Origin: Polaribacter septentrionalilitoris
Lineage (GTDB): Bacteria > Bacteroidota > Bacteroidia > Flavobacteriales > Flavobacteriaceae
NCBI RefSeq assembly: GCF_009832745.1
Contig: NZ_VRMJ01000025.1
Coordinates: 1 to 64,000 of the forward strand
Length of the DNA stretch: 64,000 nt
Reading direction: 5' to 3'
The translations under genes were made by a program, and so were the position numbers. Below are positions 8,714 to 15,074 of the stretch, in pieces; position 1 is the first letter of the stretch; the number at the start of each line of letters is the position of its first letter. A model generated the notes under the pieces. The model was not told where the DNA came from. It ran no database searches and was given only the letters and a program-made list of their open reading frames with translations.

Positions 8714-8761
8714 AAAAAGAAAAAAGAGAAGAAATTAATTTTTCTTCTCTTTTTTCTTTTT
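8714..8761. terminator. 21-bp bidirectional terminator that also encodes a protein tail
   Basis: A perfect 21-bp purine/pyrimidine stem (8714-8734 with 8741-8761) closes a TTAATT loop and ends in T-rich sequence on both strands. The loop contains the stop codon of the minus-strand acyltransferase, and the right arm encodes its Lys-rich C-terminus. Confidence 0.75.
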
Positions 8762-9658
8762 AGCCATGAGTTCTTTCCATTCTTCAAAACGGTCTTTGTG
8801 TTTAAAACGTTTGTGAGACCATAAATAGAATTCTGGTTGCTCACAGATATTTCTTTCGGTAATTTTTAGAAATTTTTCAGAAAGGTCATAGTTTTGATAT
8901 TCTTTTGGGTTGTCTGTAATCAACTCAAAATCCACTTCATAATACCCTCTTTTAATCTTTTTAGCTCTATAGTTAATGACAACCAAGTCATGTTTTTTAG
9001 CAAGCATTTCTGCGCCAGTATGAACAGGAACTTTAACCCCAAAGAATTCTGCCCAATGAAATGTTTTTGGAATCATGGGAGATTGATCACTTAATAAAAT
9101 ATAAGCACCTTGAATTTTATTGTTAAAGTTATTATTTATCAAATTCACAAAATCTGAAGTTTTACCTCCTTTAACCCCAAATCTTTCTCTAGTTGTTCTT
9201 AGTTTCGTTTCAAAGGTTTCATTTCTTAGTTTATTATAAGCACCAAAAACATTAATGTTTAAAACTAGAGGTAAGCTAGTAGACCACTCCCAATTAGCAA
9301 GATGCGCTCCTACTAAAGCAATACTTTTGCCTTGTTCAGCAAATTTATTAACTAACTCAGGATTTTTATATTGATATCTTTTCTGAATCTCTTTTTTTGA
9401 AATTGTAAACGCTTTTACACTCTCTACAATCATATCAGTAAAATGTCTGTAAAACTTTTTGGTAATCGTTTTTATTTCTTTTTCTGTTTTTTTTGGAAAA
9501 GCGGTAGTTATGTTTTTTATAATAACCTTTTTCCGATATCTAAAAACAAAGTACATCAATACATAAAAAAAATCTGAGATTATATATAATAATCGCATTG
9601 GTAATATGGAGAGAAACCAAAGAATAGGGTATGTTATGTAGAAAATGAATCGCTGCAA
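8735..9658 (-). CDS. LpxL/HtrB-type lysophospholipid (lipid A) acyltransferase, copy 1
   Basis: The 307-residue protein has an N-terminal hydrophobic anchor (about residues 4-40) and the acyltransferase core with the catalytic HX4E motif in GAHLANWEW. LLSDQSP, EFFGVKVPVHTGAEMLA and the C-terminal YLWSHKRFKHKDRF are the other conserved blocks of the LABLAT family, which adds a secondary acyl chain to lipid A at the inner membrane. It lies 13 bases downstream of a clear paralogue, giving a tandem pair in one operon. The last eight residues (KKKKEKKN) are encoded by the terminator stem. The acyl chain used, and whether the acceptor is lipid A or another lipid, cannot be read from sequence. Confidence 0.87.
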   Translation of the reverse strand: MQRFIFYITYPILWFLSILPMRLLYIISDFFYVLMYFVFRYRKKVIIKNITTAFPKKTEKEIKTITKKFYRHFTDMIVESVKAFTISKKEIQKRYQYKNPELVNKFAEQGKSIALVGAHLANWEWSTSLPLVLNINVFGAYNKLRNETFETKLRTTRERFGVKGGKTSDFVNLINNNFNNKIQGAYILLSDQSPMIPKTFHWAEFFGVKVPVHTGAEMLAKKHDLVVINYRAKKIKRGYYEVDFELITDNPKEYQNYDLSEKFLKITERNICEQPEFYLWSHKRFKHKDRFEEWKELMAKKKKEKKN

Positions 9659-9671
9659 AATATACTAGTAA

Positions 9672-10586
9672 TTACTTTTTCTTTTTAGAAATCTTTAATT
9701 TCTTCCATTCTTCAAAACGGTCCTTATGTTTGAACCTTTTATGAGACCATAGATAATATTGAGGTTGGTTTTTTACAAATTCTTCAGTTAATTGTAAATA
9801 TTTGTCAGTAATTTCATGCTCTTCAAGTGCTTTAGGATTCTTGGTGATTAACTGAAACTCTGTATTATAATACCCTCTTTTAACTTTAGTGGTTACACAG
9901 TTCACTACTGCCAGATCAAACTTCTTTGCTAATGCCTCTGGACCAGTAAAAACAGGAACATAGACTCCAAAAAAATTAGTCCAATAAGTAGCTGTATGTA
10001 ATTGTGGAGATTGATCGCTCACTAAATTATAAACTCCTTGAGATTTATTTCTATAATCTTGATGAATTTCTCTTACACTTCTAGATGAAGGATAACAATC
10101 CATACCAAATTTTTCTCTAGAAGCCTTAACCAATTTATTAAAATAAGGATTGCTAATAGTAGTGTAAGCACTCTTTACTTTACAATTTAAAAAAAGAGGC
10201 ATATTAATACACCATTCCCAATTGGCATGATGTGCTCTTGTTAAGGCAATACTTTTCCCTTCAGTGATAATATCATTTACCAATTCAGGATTAGAGTAAC
10301 TATATCTTTTTTTTATTTCTTTTTCACTAATAGATAAACCTTTTATGGTTTCTATAAAAGAATCTGTAAAGTGTTTGTAAAAAGCTTTAGAGATTGCTTT
10401 TTTTTCTTTTAAAGACTTTTCTGGATACGCTAAATTTAGGTTGTCTAAAACAACATTTTTTCGATACCCAACTACATGGTACACGATTAAAAATAGAAAA
10501 TCTGATTTTAAATATAAAATCCTCATAGGTAGTTTTGAAAATAACCATATAAGAGGATAAGTAATTATAAAAATAACAAAGTTCAT
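9672..10586 (-). CDS. LpxL/HtrB-type lysophospholipid (lipid A) acyltransferase, copy 2
   Basis: This is a paralogue of the downstream gene with the same order of blocks: hydrophobic anchor, HX4E in RAHHANWEW, LVSDQSP, NFFGVYVPVFTGPEALA and YLWSHKRFKHKDRFEEWK. I start it at 10586 because MNFVIFIITYPLIW aligns with the first residues of copy 1. An in-frame ATG at 10634 would add 16 unrelated residues. The two copies probably arose by tandem duplication and may add different acyl chains or act on different positions. It is the first gene of the operon. No clean TAnnTTTG box was found upstream. Confidence 0.85.
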   Translation of the reverse strand: MNFVIFIITYPLIWLFSKLPMRILYLKSDFLFLIVYHVVGYRKNVVLDNLNLAYPEKSLKEKKAISKAFYKHFTDSFIETIKGLSISEKEIKKRYSYSNPELVNDIITEGKSIALTRAHHANWEWCINMPLFLNCKVKSAYTTISNPYFNKLVKASREKFGMDCYPSSRSVREIHQDYRNKSQGVYNLVSDQSPQLHTATYWTNFFGVYVPVFTGPEALAKKFDLAVVNCVTTKVKRGYYNTEFQLITKNPKALEEHEITDKYLQLTEEFVKNQPQYYLWSHKRFKHKDRFEEWKKLKISKKKK

Positions 10587-10657
10587 TAACTTCTCTTTTA
10601 AGCTACAAATATCGGATTTAAATTTAAAACGCAATAGATTTACTAATCTGTTTTTAG

Positions 10658-10665
10658 TATGTTTG
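10658..10665 (+). promoter_or_regulatory. -7 promoter box of the rhomboid gene, four bases before the ATG
   Basis: TATGTTTG matches TAnnTTTG. Only TTGT separates it from the ATGATG start, so transcription should begin about at the start codon. This is one of four such arrangements in the window. Confidence 0.6.
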
Positions 10666-10669
10666 TTGT

Positions 10670-11326
10670 ATGATGAATAATATAAATCAAGCTGTTTTAA
10701 TAATCATTATTGCTAATGTATTAGTATCAATGAAAGGCTTTAAAGAGTATTCTTTCTTGGATAAATATAAATTTCAAGTTAGTAGAATTTTAGCAGGAGA
10801 AAAAATAAGAACATTAACATCTGGTTTTTTACATGTTGATTGGATTCACCTTGGTTTCAATATGTATGCACTATATTTATTTGGAGATATTGTTGCAAGA
10901 GTTTTAAATACACCAAATTTTCTGATGATCTACTTTGGGAGCTTAATAGCAGGTAGTTTGTATTCTTTATATTATCACAAAGACGAACCTTATTATAGTT
11001 CAGTTGGTGCATCAGGCGCAGTTTCTGGTATTGTGTATTCTTCAATTCTTTTATATCCAGGAATGAGTTTGTATTTATTCTTTATCCCCATACCAATACC
11101 AGGTTATATTTTTGGAGTTGGTTATCTTTTGTATTCTATCTACGGTATGAAAAAACAATTGGGTAATGTTGGACATTCTGCACATTTAGGTGGAGCAATA
11201 GGAGGTTTTGTAATTACTTTGGTATTACAGCCTATATTATTATCAACTAATAAAATATTGGTAATCAGCTTAGGAATCCCTATTATACTATTATTACTTT
11301 TTGGAAAAAAAATGAAAAATTTATAG
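10670..11326 (+). CDS. Rhomboid-family intramembrane serine protease
   Basis: The 218-residue membrane protein has the rhomboid signatures in order: HVDWIHLGFNMYALYLFG (the HxxxN oxyanion helix), the catalytic serine motif GASGAVSG, and the catalytic histidine in GHSAHLGGAIGG on the last core helix. Six or seven hydrophobic segments are visible, as expected. Rhomboids cleave substrates within the membrane; the substrate here is unknown. A second ATG follows the first directly (10673). The gene is monocistronic, with a -7 box abutting the start and a shared bidirectional terminator at 11331. Confidence 0.92.
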   Translation: MMNNINQAVLIIIIANVLVSMKGFKEYSFLDKYKFQVSRILAGEKIRTLTSGFLHVDWIHLGFNMYALYLFGDIVARVLNTPNFLMIYFGSLIAGSLYSLYYHKDEPYYSSVGASGAVSGIVYSSILLYPGMSLYLFFIPIPIPGYIFGVGYLLYSIYGMKKQLGNVGHSAHLGGAIGGFVITLVLQPILLSTNKILVISLGIPIILLLLFGKKMKNL

Positions 11327-11330
11327 CAAT

Positions 11331-11364
11331 AAAAAAACCGAAACTATTTAGTTTCGGTTTTTTT
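11331..11364. terminator. Bidirectional terminator between rhomboid gene and tRNA-Gly
   Basis: A stem of up to 14 bp (11331-11344 with 11351-11364) carries an A-run on the left and a T-run on the right. It can therefore end both the rhomboid transcript and the leftward tRNA-Gly transcript, whose 3' end is two bases away. Confidence 0.88.
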
Positions 11365-11365
11365 G

Positions 11366-11438
11366 AGCGAGAGACCAGGTTCGAACTGGCGACATTCAGC
11401 TTGGAAGGCTGACGCTCTACCAACTGAGCTACTCTCGC
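11366..11438 (-). tRNA. tRNA-Gly (anticodon TCC)
   Basis: The minus strand folds into a 73-nt cloverleaf. It has a 7-bp acceptor stem (GCGAGAG with CTCTCGC), the D arm AGCTCAGTTGGTAGAGC, an anticodon loop CTTCCAA giving TCC, and the T arm GGTTCGAACC-type loop. CCA is not encoded. It has its own promoter and terminator. Confidence 0.95.
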
Positions 11439-11452
11439 ATGGTAAAGGACTG

Positions 11453-11482
11453 CAAATATAAAATCATTTTTGAGTTCTACAA
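11453..11482 (-). promoter_or_regulatory. Promoter of tRNA-Gly (TTG-N19-TATATTTG)
   Basis: Minus strand: -33 TTG at 11480-11482, a 19-base spacer, and -7 TATATTTG at 11453-11460. The tRNA begins 14 bases after the -7 box. The spacing equals that of the tRNA-Met and HU promoters in this window. Confidence 0.8.
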
Positions 11483-11493
11483 TGATTTTTAAA

Positions 11494-11524
11494 TAAAAAA
11501 TCCCAAAAAAAAATTTGGGATTTT
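11494..11524 (-). terminator. Terminator of tRNA-Met
   Basis: An 11-bp stem (11497-11507 with 11514-11524) is followed on the minus strand by a T-rich run. It starts two bases after the 3' end of tRNA-Met. Confidence 0.82.
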
Positions 11525-11525
11525 G

Positions 11526-11599
11526 TAGCGAAGACGGGATTTGAACCCGTGACCTCAGGGTTATGAATCCTGCGCTCTAACCAACTGAGCTACCTCGCC
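11526..11599 (-). tRNA. tRNA-Met (anticodon CAT), elongator type
   Basis: A 74-nt cloverleaf is visible: acceptor GGCGAGG with CTTCGCT, D arm AGCTCAGTTGGTTAGAGC, anticodon loop TTCATAA (CAT), and T arm CGGGTTCAAATCCCG. The first acceptor pair is G-T and the anticodon stem lacks the GGG/CCC of initiators, so it is not tRNA-fMet. A tRNA-Ile2 that reads ATA after lysidine modification carries the same anticodon and cannot be fully excluded. Confidence 0.88.
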
Positions 11600-11616
11600 A
11601 TTAGGTTTTGAGGCTG

Positions 11617-11647
11617 CAAATATAATTTAATTTTGCAGATTAGCAAG
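11617..11647 (-). promoter_or_regulatory. Promoter of tRNA-Met (TTG-N19-TATATTTG)
   Basis: Minus strand: -33 CTTG at 11644-11647, a 19-base spacer, and -7 TATATTTG at 11617-11624, ending 17 bases before the mature tRNA. Confidence 0.8.
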
Positions 11648-11709
11648 ATGTGTTTTTAATTTTTTTTAAATAGAATTAATACCTATATTGTGAACCCAAC
11701 ACGTTTATA

Positions 11710-12093
11710 ATGGATAAAGTAAAATTTGAATTAGAAATCCCTATTCATGCCTCTCCGCATATGTTATACCAATATATATCATCACCTTCAAATTTACAGG
11801 AATGGTTTGCTGATAAAGTAAATTCTAGAGGTAAAATTTTTACTTTTGAATGGGATGGTACAGAAGAACAAGCAGAGTTAATTACAAAAAAATCTGATGA
11901 AAGAGTAAGATTTAAATGGTTAGAAAGTGAGGATGATGATAGTTTTTTCGAGATTAAAATTCAAGTTGATGCTTTAACTAAAGATGTTTCTTTAATAATT
12001 ACGGATTTTGCAGATGATGAAGATGAAGTTGATGAGTCTAAACAATTATGGGAAAATCAAATAGATGAATTAAAACATACTATTGGAGCTTAA
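11710..12093 (+). CDS. START-like (SRPBCC-fold) domain protein
   Basis: This is a 127-residue soluble protein. The pattern of beta strands around IHASPHMLYQYISSPSNLQEWFAD, followed by a C-terminal amphipathic helix (SKQLWENQIDELKHTIG), fits the START/Bet v1 fold annotated in Flavobacteria as START-like domain-containing protein. It is highly acidic (runs of Asp/Glu at about 77-80 and 112-118). The ligand and role are unknown. It stands alone between the tRNAs and the aminotransferase gene and has a terminator at 12116. Confidence 0.8.
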   Translation: MDKVKFELEIPIHASPHMLYQYISSPSNLQEWFADKVNSRGKIFTFEWDGTEEQAELITKKSDERVRFKWLESEDDDSFFEIKIQVDALTKDVSLIITDFADDEDEVDESKQLWENQIDELKHTIGA

Positions 12094-12115
12094 GTTCTAA
12101 ATAGTCATTAAATAT

Positions 12116-12142
12116 AAACTCAACATTTTGTTGAGTTTTTTT
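12116..12142 (+). terminator. Intrinsic terminator after the START-like gene
   Basis: A stem AAACTCAAC / GTTGAGTTT (12116-12124 with 12130-12138) is followed by a T-run. Confidence 0.85.
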
Positions 12143-12164
12143 ATGCACTTATCTTTTGAAAGAT

Positions 12165-12172
12165 TAATTTTG
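12165..12172 (+). promoter_or_regulatory. -7 promoter box of the aminotransferase gene
   Basis: TAATTTTG matches TAnnTTTG and ends 21 bases before the ATG at 12194. No -33 TTTG at standard spacing was found. Confidence 0.55.
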
Positions 12173-12193
12173 CAACTTTAAATTTTACAAACT

Positions 12194-13027
12194 ATGATAA
12201 ACTTTAATGGAGAATTATTGTATCCAGAAAATATAAAACTGACTTCAGAAAATAGAGGTTTTAAATATGGAGATGCTATTTTTGAAACCATTAAAGTCAT
12301 TAATAATAAAGTTGTCTTTTGGGAAGATCATTATTTTAGGTTAATGGCATCAATGAGAATGCTAAGAATGAAAATCCCTATGGAATTCACTTTAGAATTC
12401 TTAGAAAAAGAAATATTGAAAACAGTTGCTGTGCAAGATGATGCTCCAACCTTTAGAGTAAGATTAAATGTTTTTCGTAAAGATGGAGGGTTATATAAAC
12501 CAAAGACCAATGAAATAGCCTATTTGATTGATGTAAAAGGACATTCATCTCAAATGAAAACCACCTATAAATTAGATGTTTTTAAAGATTTTTACAATTA
12601 TTCAGGGCTGCTATCCACTGTGAAAACCAATAACAGAATGTTAAATACTTTGGCGAGTATTTTTGCCGAAGAAAATGATTTGGACAACTGTGTTTTATTA
12701 AATGAAAGAAAAGGAGTAGTAGAAGTAACCAATGGAAATATTTTTGTCATTAAAGGTAATGTGATAAAAACACCAGCGCTAACAGAAGGTTGTATAAAAG
12801 GAATTGTTAGAAAGAAGTTGATAGAGATGCTTTCTAAAAATAAAGATTTTACAATCGAAGAAACTTCTATATCTCCATTTGAAATTCAGAAAGCAGATGA
12901 AGTTTTTATTACCAATGCTATTGTTGGTTTACAACCAGTAACTCATTATAAGAAGAAGACTTTTAAAACTGATATTGGTCAAAAATTAGCAAACAGTTTA
13001 AGAATTTTACAAATTGCAGGAAACTAA
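12194..13027 (+). CDS. PLP-dependent class IV aminotransferase
   Basis: This 277-residue fold-type IV enzyme is of the size of PabC (aminodeoxychorismate lyase), branched-chain aminotransferase or D-amino-acid aminotransferase. It begins with RGFKYGDAIFETIKV, the class IV N-terminal motif. The PLP lysine is probably the Lys in STVKTNNRMLN, the position of the family's conserved K-N pair. EVTNGNIFVIKGN binds the cofactor phosphate region and EVFITNAIVGLQPV is the last conserved block. The exact substrate cannot be settled from sequence. Its stop overlaps the stop of the convergent yqgE by 4 nt (CTAA at 13024-13027). Confidence 0.87.
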   Translation: MINFNGELLYPENIKLTSENRGFKYGDAIFETIKVINNKVVFWEDHYFRLMASMRMLRMKIPMEFTLEFLEKEILKTVAVQDDAPTFRVRLNVFRKDGGLYKPKTNEIAYLIDVKGHSSQMKTTYKLDVFKDFYNYSGLLSTVKTNNRMLNTLASIFAEENDLDNCVLLNERKGVVEVTNGNIFVIKGNVIKTPALTEGCIKGIVRKKLIEMLSKNKDFTIEETSISPFEIQKADEVFITNAIVGLQPVTHYKKKTFKTDIGQKLANSLRILQIAGN

Positions 13028-13572
13028 TTTAGGTTAAAATCGCTTGGGGCATTTGCCCAAAGTTTATAATTTCCACCTTTTTCAAGTAATTTGTTTTTCC
13101 ATAAATTTTCTTCATCAATAGAAAAAATATTATCAAAATTGTTTTCGGTAACAAACCAAGAATTTTGGTTCATTTCATCTTCTAATTGATCTTTACTCCA
13201 TCCAGAATATCCTAAGAAGAAACGAATATCAGTAGTAGATATAAGTTCGTCATTCAATAAGTTTCTTAATGTTTCAAAATTACCTCCCCAAAAAATACCT
13301 TTTTCTACTTCAATACTATCAGGAATTAAATCAGGAACTCTATGTACAAAGTATAAATTATCTTGCTCTACTGGACCACCTTGATATATAGGGAAATTGC
13401 AATCTAATTCTGGAATTAAATCGTTTAAAGTGTATTGTAATTGTCTATTTAATATAAATCCTACAGAATTGTTTATTGAGTGCTCTGTTAATAGAACAAT
13501 AGCTCTATTAAAAGAATTATCATTTAGAATTGATGGTTCTGCAATTAGTAATTTTCCTTTATGGGGTTTCAT
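13024..13572 (-). CDS. YqgE/AlgH (DUF179) family protein
   Basis: The 182-residue product is recognised by GKLLIAEPSILNDNSFNRAIV at its start and by GFILNR, the acidic QGGPVEQDNLYFVH and FLGYSGWSKDQLEDEM, all hallmarks of the YqgE/AlgH family. Its biochemical function is not known. I place the start at the ATG at 13572 (MKPHKGK), matching the family N-terminus. An in-frame ATG at 13611 would add 13 hydrophobic residues and lies within the terminator hairpin arm of HU. Its 3' end overlaps the aminotransferase stop. Confidence 0.88.
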   Translation of the reverse strand: MKPHKGKLLIAEPSILNDNSFNRAIVLLTEHSINNSVGFILNRQLQYTLNDLIPELDCNFPIYQGGPVEQDNLYFVHRVPDLIPDSIEVEKGIFWGGNFETLRNLLNDELISTTDIRFFLGYSGWSKDQLEDEMNQNSWFVTENNFDNIFSIDEENLWKNKLLEKGGNYKLWANAPSDFNLN

Positions 13573-13611
13573 ATGAATAATTATGTAACTAATGTATAAA
13601 AAATAAAGCAT

Positions 13612-13642
13612 AAAAAAAAACTCTCTAAAATAGAGAGTTTTT
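13612..13642 (-). terminator. Terminator of the HU gene, bidirectional
   Basis: A stem CTCTCTA / TAGAGAG (13621-13627 with 13631-13637) is extended by A5/T5. On the minus strand it is followed by nine T, ending HU transcription. On the plus strand five T follow, so it could also stop read-through from the aminotransferase gene antisense to yqgE. Confidence 0.85.
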
Positions 13643-13664
13643 GTATACCTTTAAACTAAGTCTT

Positions 13665-13937
13665 TTAGTTTACAGCGTCTGTTAATCCAGCACCAGCTTT
13701 AAATTTAGCTACATTTTTAGCAGCAATTTGAATAGTATTTCCAGTTTGAGGATTTCTTCCTGATCTTGCAGCTCTGTGAGAAACTGAGAAAGTTCCAAAT
13801 CCTACTAAAGCAACTTTACCACCACCTTTTAAAGCAGATGTTACATTAGAAGTAAAAGACTCTAAAGCTGCCTTAGCTGCTACTTTAGAAATTCCTGCAT
13901 CTGCAGCCATTGCATCGATTAAATCTGACTTGTTCAT
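13665..13937 (-). CDS. HU-family DNA-binding protein
   Basis: The 90-residue protein is a complete HU/IHF fold: [18 protein letters not shown] at the dimerising N-terminus, [14 protein letters not shown], and the DNA-clasping arm [25 protein letters not shown] with the intercalating proline in RNPQTG. HU bends and compacts DNA. It is monocistronic, with the best-formed promoter of the window (TTTG-N19-TATATTTG), a 50-nt leader and a strong terminator, consistent with high expression. Confidence 0.96.
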   Translation of the reverse strand: MNKSDLIDAMAADAGISKVAAKAALESFTSNVTSALKGGGKVALVGFGTFSVSHRAARSGRNPQTGNTIQIAAKNVAKFKAGAGLTDAVN

Positions 13938-13990
13938 AATAAATTGATTTTTAAAATTATTGAATAAATATTTTTTGCTTAATAGCTTAA

Positions 13991-14021
13991 CAAATATAGA
14001 CGGATTAAGGGTTTATGCAAA
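13991..14021 (-). promoter_or_regulatory. Consensus promoter of the HU gene
   Basis: Minus strand: -33 TTTG at 14018-14021, a 19-base spacer, and -7 TATATTTG at 13991-13998. Both elements match the Bacteroidota consensus exactly. Confidence 0.85.
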
Positions 14022-14125
14022 TTTGAAGCCTAAAAAAGCACTCTTTTGTTGATAAATGGCGGTAAATTGTTAATAAAGGTACTTGGAAAATACAAAAAAC
14101 GCTAAAAACCTTACGAATAAAGGGT

Positions 14126-15070
14126 TTACATCATTTTTACATCTTTAGAAAAAGAAAAGCCATTTAATAAACTTTTTGAATCCATTTTTTTCTTACCAGA
14201 AAGTTTAATTTCATCTATGATAATAAAACCGTTTTGAACAGCAACTTTTAGCTCTTTTTTAGAAGTAATTAATTTTCCTATTTCAAAACGATGGTCTTCT
14301 TTTTCTTTTCTGATAGCATAAACCTTAGCTAATATTTTTTCATTGTTATTATATATATAGGTCCAAGCTGTAGGAAAAGGATTTAATCCTCTAATTTTAT
14401 TATAAATATGGTCTAATGAATCGTTCCAGTTAATTTTAGTGTTTTCAGGATTTAGTTTTGGAGCAGATTTTTCTTCTAACTCAGGTTGTTTAATAGTAGT
14501 AACTTTATTGGTAGCAATCAAATCAACCGTTTTTGAGACCAATTGAGCTCCTGTATGCATCATTCTGTCATGCAAACTTCCCACAGTTTCTTCTTCAGAA
14601 ATATCAATTTCATCTTGTAAAATAATTTCTCCAGTATCAATTTTATCATCAATAAAAAAAGTAGTTACCCCTGTTTTAGTTTCACCATTTATAATTGCCC
14701 AATGAATGGGAGCAGCACCTCTATATTGAGGAAGTAAAGAAGCATGTAAATTAAATGTACCATATTTAGGCATTTGCCAAACTATTTTGGGTAACATTCT
14801 AAAAGCAACAACAATTTGTACATCTGCTTGTAAACTTTTTAGTTCGTCAACAAAATCTTTATTTTTTAAGTTTTTGGGTTGCAAAACTGGTAAGTTTATA
14901 GATTTTGCATACTTCTTAACTGCAGATTCGTTTACTTTTCTTCCTCTACCAGAAGGTTTATCTGTAGCTGTAATAACACCAACTATAGTATAATTATTTT
15001 CTACTAAATGCTTTAAAATGGTAACTGCAAAATCTGGAGTACCCATAAAAACGATGCGTAAATCTTTCAT
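14126..15070 (-). CDS. fmt: Methionyl-tRNA formyltransferase
   Basis: This 314-residue enzyme transfers formyl from 10-formyl-tetrahydrofolate to Met-tRNA-fMet. The N-terminal Rossmann domain starts RIVFMGTPDFA. The catalytic Asn and His are in FNLHASLLPQYRGAAP, and the catalytic Asp is in IDDKIDTGEI. The C-terminal tRNA-binding barrel follows from about residue 205 and includes RGLNPFPTAW. It lies 4 bp after recQ in the same direction, the usual flavobacterial pair. No convincing terminator lies between its end and the HU promoter region. Confidence 0.95.
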   Translation of the reverse strand: MKDLRIVFMGTPDFAVTILKHLVENNYTIVGVITATDKPSGRGRKVNESAVKKYAKSINLPVLQPKNLKNKDFVDELKSLQADVQIVVAFRMLPKIVWQMPKYGTFNLHASLLPQYRGAAPIHWAIINGETKTGVTTFFIDDKIDTGEIILQDEIDISEEETVGSLHDRMMHTGAQLVSKTVDLIATNKVTTIKQPELEEKSAPKLNPENTKINWNDSLDHIYNKIRGLNPFPTAWTYIYNNNEKILAKVYAIRKEKEDHRFEIGKLITSKKELKVAVQNGFIIIDEIKLSGKKKMDSKSLLNGFSFSKDVKMM

Positions 15071-15074
15071 AATA

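Noticed and set aside
11526..11599. Initiator tRNA-fMet
   Set aside because: The first acceptor pair is G-T instead of the unpaired C-A and the anticodon stem lacks the three G-C pairs of initiators, so it is called elongator.
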